A stretch of DNA of 64,000 nt from WJJR01 sp964440935. Its GTDB lineage: Bacteria; Zixibacteria; MSB-5A5; WJJR01. The position numbers and the translations under genes are program-made. Within the stretch, counting starts at the first letter, position 1. Every line of letters starts with the position of its first letter. The stretch covers positions 3,912 to 67,911 of the forward strand of contig CAYTTY010000017.1 of assembly GCA_964440935.1 (NCBI GenBank). Reading direction: 5' to 3'. The notes under the pieces were generated by a model. The model worked only from the letters and a program-made list of their open reading frames with translations. It had not been told where the DNA came from and did no database searches. Shown piece by piece: positions 61,671 through 64,000 of this stretch.

Positions 61671-63257
61671 ATGTATTCTACATTCAAAATGTCAGGTTTA
61701 GCGGCAGCCGCGATGTTGGTGGCGCTCTGTCTCACCGTCACCGCCTGGTCGCAACCACCCGCCACCTATGACCTCCGCGATGTCGGCGGAGTCAACTATG
61801 TCACCAGTGTGAAATCGCAATCCGGCGGCACCTGTTGGACACACGGCGCCATGGCCGCGATGGAAGGCAATTTGCTCATGACCGGCATCTGGTCCGGCAG
61901 CGGCGAAGTGGGTGAACCGAATCTCGCCGAGTACCATCTCGATTGGTGGAACGGATTCAATGAACACAACAACGACGACACCGATCCCCCCACCGGCGGC
62001 GGACTGGTGGTGCATAACGGCGGCGACTACCGTGTGACTTCAGCCTACCTGTCGCGCGGCGAGGGTGCCGTCCGTGACATCGACGGGCAGTCGTACAGTA
62101 CACCGCCCTTGCGCAACGATGCCAGCTATCACAAGTTCTATGCACGGACGATCGAATGGCTGACCCTCGGCACCGGCCTGGACAACATCGATGCGATCAA
62201 GAATCAGATCATGACGCATGGCGTGATCGGCACCTGCATGTATTACAGCAGTTCATTGATCTCGAATTACGTTCATTATCAGCCCCCTACGGACCCCCAT
62301 GACCCGAATCACGCCATCGCCATTGTCGGTTGGGATGACACCAAAGTCACCCAGGCGCCGCAACCGGGTGCGTGGTTGTGCAAGAACAGTTGGGGGTCGG
62401 GATGGGGATTCAGCGGCTACTTCTGGATTTCGTACTACGACAAACACTGCGGCCGGCATCCGGAAATGGGCGCGGTTGTCCTGCGCGACGTCGAGCCGCT
62501 CGCCTACGACAAAATCTACTACTACGATTATCACGGCTGGCGCGACACGAAAGCAGATGTCTCCAAAGCGTTCAATCTGTTTCGCCGGGCTGACCTTACC
62601 GGGATTTACGAGATCATGGAAGCGGTCAATTTCTATACCGCTGCTGACAACGTCAGTTACACCGTACGCGTCTACGAACAGTTTGCCGACGGCGAATTGC
62701 AAAACGAATTGGCCACCGAAACGGGGACGCTGGCGTACCAGGGTCTCCATACGGTCACACTCAGCACCCCGGTGGCGCTGAACGGAATTAGCCGTTTTGC
62801 CGTCTGTCTCGAATTGTCGGATGGCGGCCAGCCGTTTGACCGCACATCAGAAGTACCGGTGCTGCTGGGAGCAAAGTACCTGACGATCGTCGAATCCTCG
62901 GCCGGATCCAATGAGAGCTACTATCATGATGGGCTGTCATGGAAAGACTTCTATGATGACGAATCGATCCTTTATCCCGGCACGGCGAACTTCTGCATCA
63001 AGGCGCTTACGACGCTGAATCCGTGTGATTGCTCCAGCCAGTGTGATCTGCACGAAGATGGATTCCTCGACAGCGTCGATCTCAACCGCTTGATTGACGT
63101 TTTGTTCTTCAATGGCAGTGACATGCACGATCCGACGTGCCCGATCACACGAAGCGACTTCGACGGCAACGGGATCGCGGATGCCAGCGATTTGAATCAA
63201 TTGATCAACTGTCTGTATTTCGAAGGTCCGATGCCGATGGACCCGTGCAACCCATAG
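61671..63257 (+). CDS. Secreted papain-like (C1A) cysteine protease with dockerin-like tail
   Basis: 528 residues from ATG 61671. A signal peptide (M-S-G-L-A-A-A-A-M-L-V-A-L-C) is cut near T-A-W-S-Q. The protease domain starts D-L-R-D-V-G-G-V-N-Y-V-T with no propeptide. The nucleophile is in S-G-G-T-C-W-T-H-G-A, His in P-N-H-A-I-A-I-V-G-W and Asn in C-K-N-S-W-G-S-G-W-G, all intact. After a beta-sandwich domain comes a dockerin-like end with calcium loops D-L-H-E-D-G-F-L-D-S-V-D and D-F-D-G-N-G-I-A-D-A-S-D. It shares that tail with the giant protein at 51573-55184. Confidence 0.92.
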   Translation: MYSTFKMSGLAAAAMLVALCLTVTAWSQPPATYDLRDVGGVNYVTSVKSQSGGTCWTHGAMAAMEGNLLMTGIWSGSGEVGEPNLAEYHLDWWNGFNEHNNDDTDPPTGGGLVVHNGGDYRVTSAYLSRGEGAVRDIDGQSYSTPPLRNDASYHKFYARTIEWLTLGTGLDNIDAIKNQIMTHGVIGTCMYYSSSLISNYVHYQPPTDPHDPNHAIAIVGWDDTKVTQAPQPGAWLCKNSWGSGWGFSGYFWISYYDKHCGRHPEMGAVVLRDVEPLAYDKIYYYDYHGWRDTKADVSKAFNLFRRADLTGIYEIMEAVNFYTAADNVSYTVRVYEQFADGELQNELATETGTLAYQGLHTVTLSTPVALNGISRFAVCLELSDGGQPFDRTSEVPVLLGAKYLTIVESSAGSNESYYHDGLSWKDFYDDESILYPGTANFCIKALTTLNPCDCSSQCDLHEDGFLDSVDLNRLIDVLFFNGSDMHDPTCPITRSDFDGNGIADASDLNQLINCLYFEGPMPMDPCNP

Positions 63258-63319
63258 GCTCAACGCTGTATCGGATACGTAAACTCAACAGGGGTACGTA
63301 TACCTCACGGTCACGAACG

Positions 63320-63579
63320 TTATCGCAATTGTCAGAAGAACTGTCCGATTCCAGCGTGCCGTCATGCGCCCTCGCGTGACGGCTATCTTCCCTACCGACA
63401 AGGCGTCACCCGAGAGCGGGTGATGCCACATACGAAGTGACAATCGCATGGCCGTCCCGCTTGCGGTGAGCATGGTCGAACGGGCCATGCCGCACGGGCA
63501 CTTCGGCTTACTCAGTGTAAACGAGGCGCCCGTGCTACATCGCCCGGCCAATCGGAAGACAATTCTGATAATCGCTCTA
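63320..63579. repeat. Inverted-repeat element copy G with REP-like cargo
   Basis: Starts TTATCGCAATTGTCAGAAGA with CTGTCCGATT; ends AATCGGAAGACAATTCTGAT then AATCGCTCTA. The interior includes two REP-like palindromes (GCCGTCATGCGCCCTCGCGT at 63358 and GGCGTCACCCGAGAGCGGGT at 63402) and the CACGGGCACTTCGGCTTAC cargo. One element family has thus captured another. Confidence 0.75.
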
Positions 63580-63702
63580 ACAGGGTGCGGAAAAATCCAC
63601 GAGTCGACGCAATCTCCTCGATGTCATCCCGAGTCTGCCTGAGGCGGACTCAGCATGACACGGTTGGGGTTTCAGGGCCGCAGTCCGTTTTTCAGCACCC
63701 TG

Positions 63703-64000
63703 CTATAGCAATTGTCATAAATCCTTTCCGTTTGGATCAGGGTGCCACGGGCCTCAAGGGGCGTGCGTCCGCGTCTGCACAATCCCCCGTCCATGGGCCT
63801 CAAGGGGCGTGTTGAAAAGCCTGCTGACTATCATCACCTCAGACTGGGGAGGGCGAGGCTCCCGCCGAGCCGCCGTGTGGAACATGCCGTTGCGGCTCGG
63901 CGGGAGCCTCGCCCTCCCGAAGGCTGTGATTCTCGGGGGTTTTGTAACACGCCCCTCAAGGCCCGTGGCACCCTGATGTCATCACGATACACACGGTGCC
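63703..64000. repeat. Inverted-repeat element copy H (runs off the window)
   Basis: Starts TATAGCAATTGTCATAAATC with CTTTCCGTTTGG, as copy B1. The interior has AGGGCGAGGCTCCCGCCGAG and GCTCGGCGGGAGCCTCGCCC, the reverse complement of the middle of copy D. It then repeats the B1 sequence GTCATCACGATACACACGGT at the end. Right end not in the window; 63580-63702 holds no gene. Confidence 0.75.

Overview
This 64 kb chromosomal window has moderately high GC and comes from a Gram-negative-type bacterium. Evidence for an outer membrane and periplasm: a beta-barrel protein, an HME-RND pump with its periplasmic adaptor, a six-haem c-type cytochrome, and large exported proteins. Two secreted proteins share a C-terminal dockerin-like calcium-loop domain. 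Intergenic DNA is crowded with structured repeats. Together this fits an uncultured lineage of the FCB type (for example a Zixibacteria-like group), but that placement is an inference and no marker gene proves it.

Layout. 1-5.0 kb: two secreted proteins with trimeric-adhesin-like head repeats (the first cut by the window edge) flanking der and a small DUF6504-like gene. 5.2-6.4 kb: a hemerythrin and a block of inverted-repeat elements. 6.5-15.1 kb, minus strand: a phage-derived virion operon (prohead protease, membrane/coiled-coil protein, small coiled-coil protein, decoration protein, HK97-fold major capsid, beta-propeller-like protein, connector, then small proteins and two exported proteins). 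It has no visible portal, terminase, integrase or lysis genes. 15.5-20.9 kb: housekeeping genes (NUDIX, recN, zinc-ribbon plus membrane protein, APC permease, DUF6265). 21.2-28.1 kb: an accessory, defence-like island with an AAA ATPase coupled to a DUF4276/TOPRIM-like protein, a RAYT (Y1) transposase inside its own REP palindromes, a Ski2/Hel308-like helicase carrying an in-frame palindromic repeat insertion, and a HicAB toxin-antitoxin pair. 28.8-30.9 kb: a TetR regulator divergent from an MBL-fold/SnoaL pair. 30.9-36.6 kb: a heavy-metal RND efflux operon whose adaptor carries five tandem Cys/His modules. 37.2-47.1 kb: multihaem cytochrome, M14 peptidase, LytS/LytTR two-component pair, a further response regulator, an Eis-like acetyltransferase and an orphan solute-binding protein. 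47.9-63.3 kb: two TPR proteins, an outer-membrane barrel, a giant dockerin-bearing secreted protein, M16 peptidase, LOG-family protein, beta-CASP ribonuclease-like protein and a papain-like protease with a dockerin-like tail.

The most striking non-gene feature is a family of miniature inverted-repeat elements. Ends resemble TATAGCRATTGTCAGAA, followed within about 15 bases by TTCCG and the reverse complement at the other end. There are at least eight copies with interchangeable internal cargo. One copy sits exactly between two convergent genes and its two ends supply both stop codons. Other dispersed families are RAYT-type REPs, GTCAGGACC...GGTCCTGAC elements, GC-rich palindromes of the CCTCACCC...GGGTGAGG type and CCGCAAGCGG palindromes. 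No CRISPR array, rRNA or tRNA was recognised.
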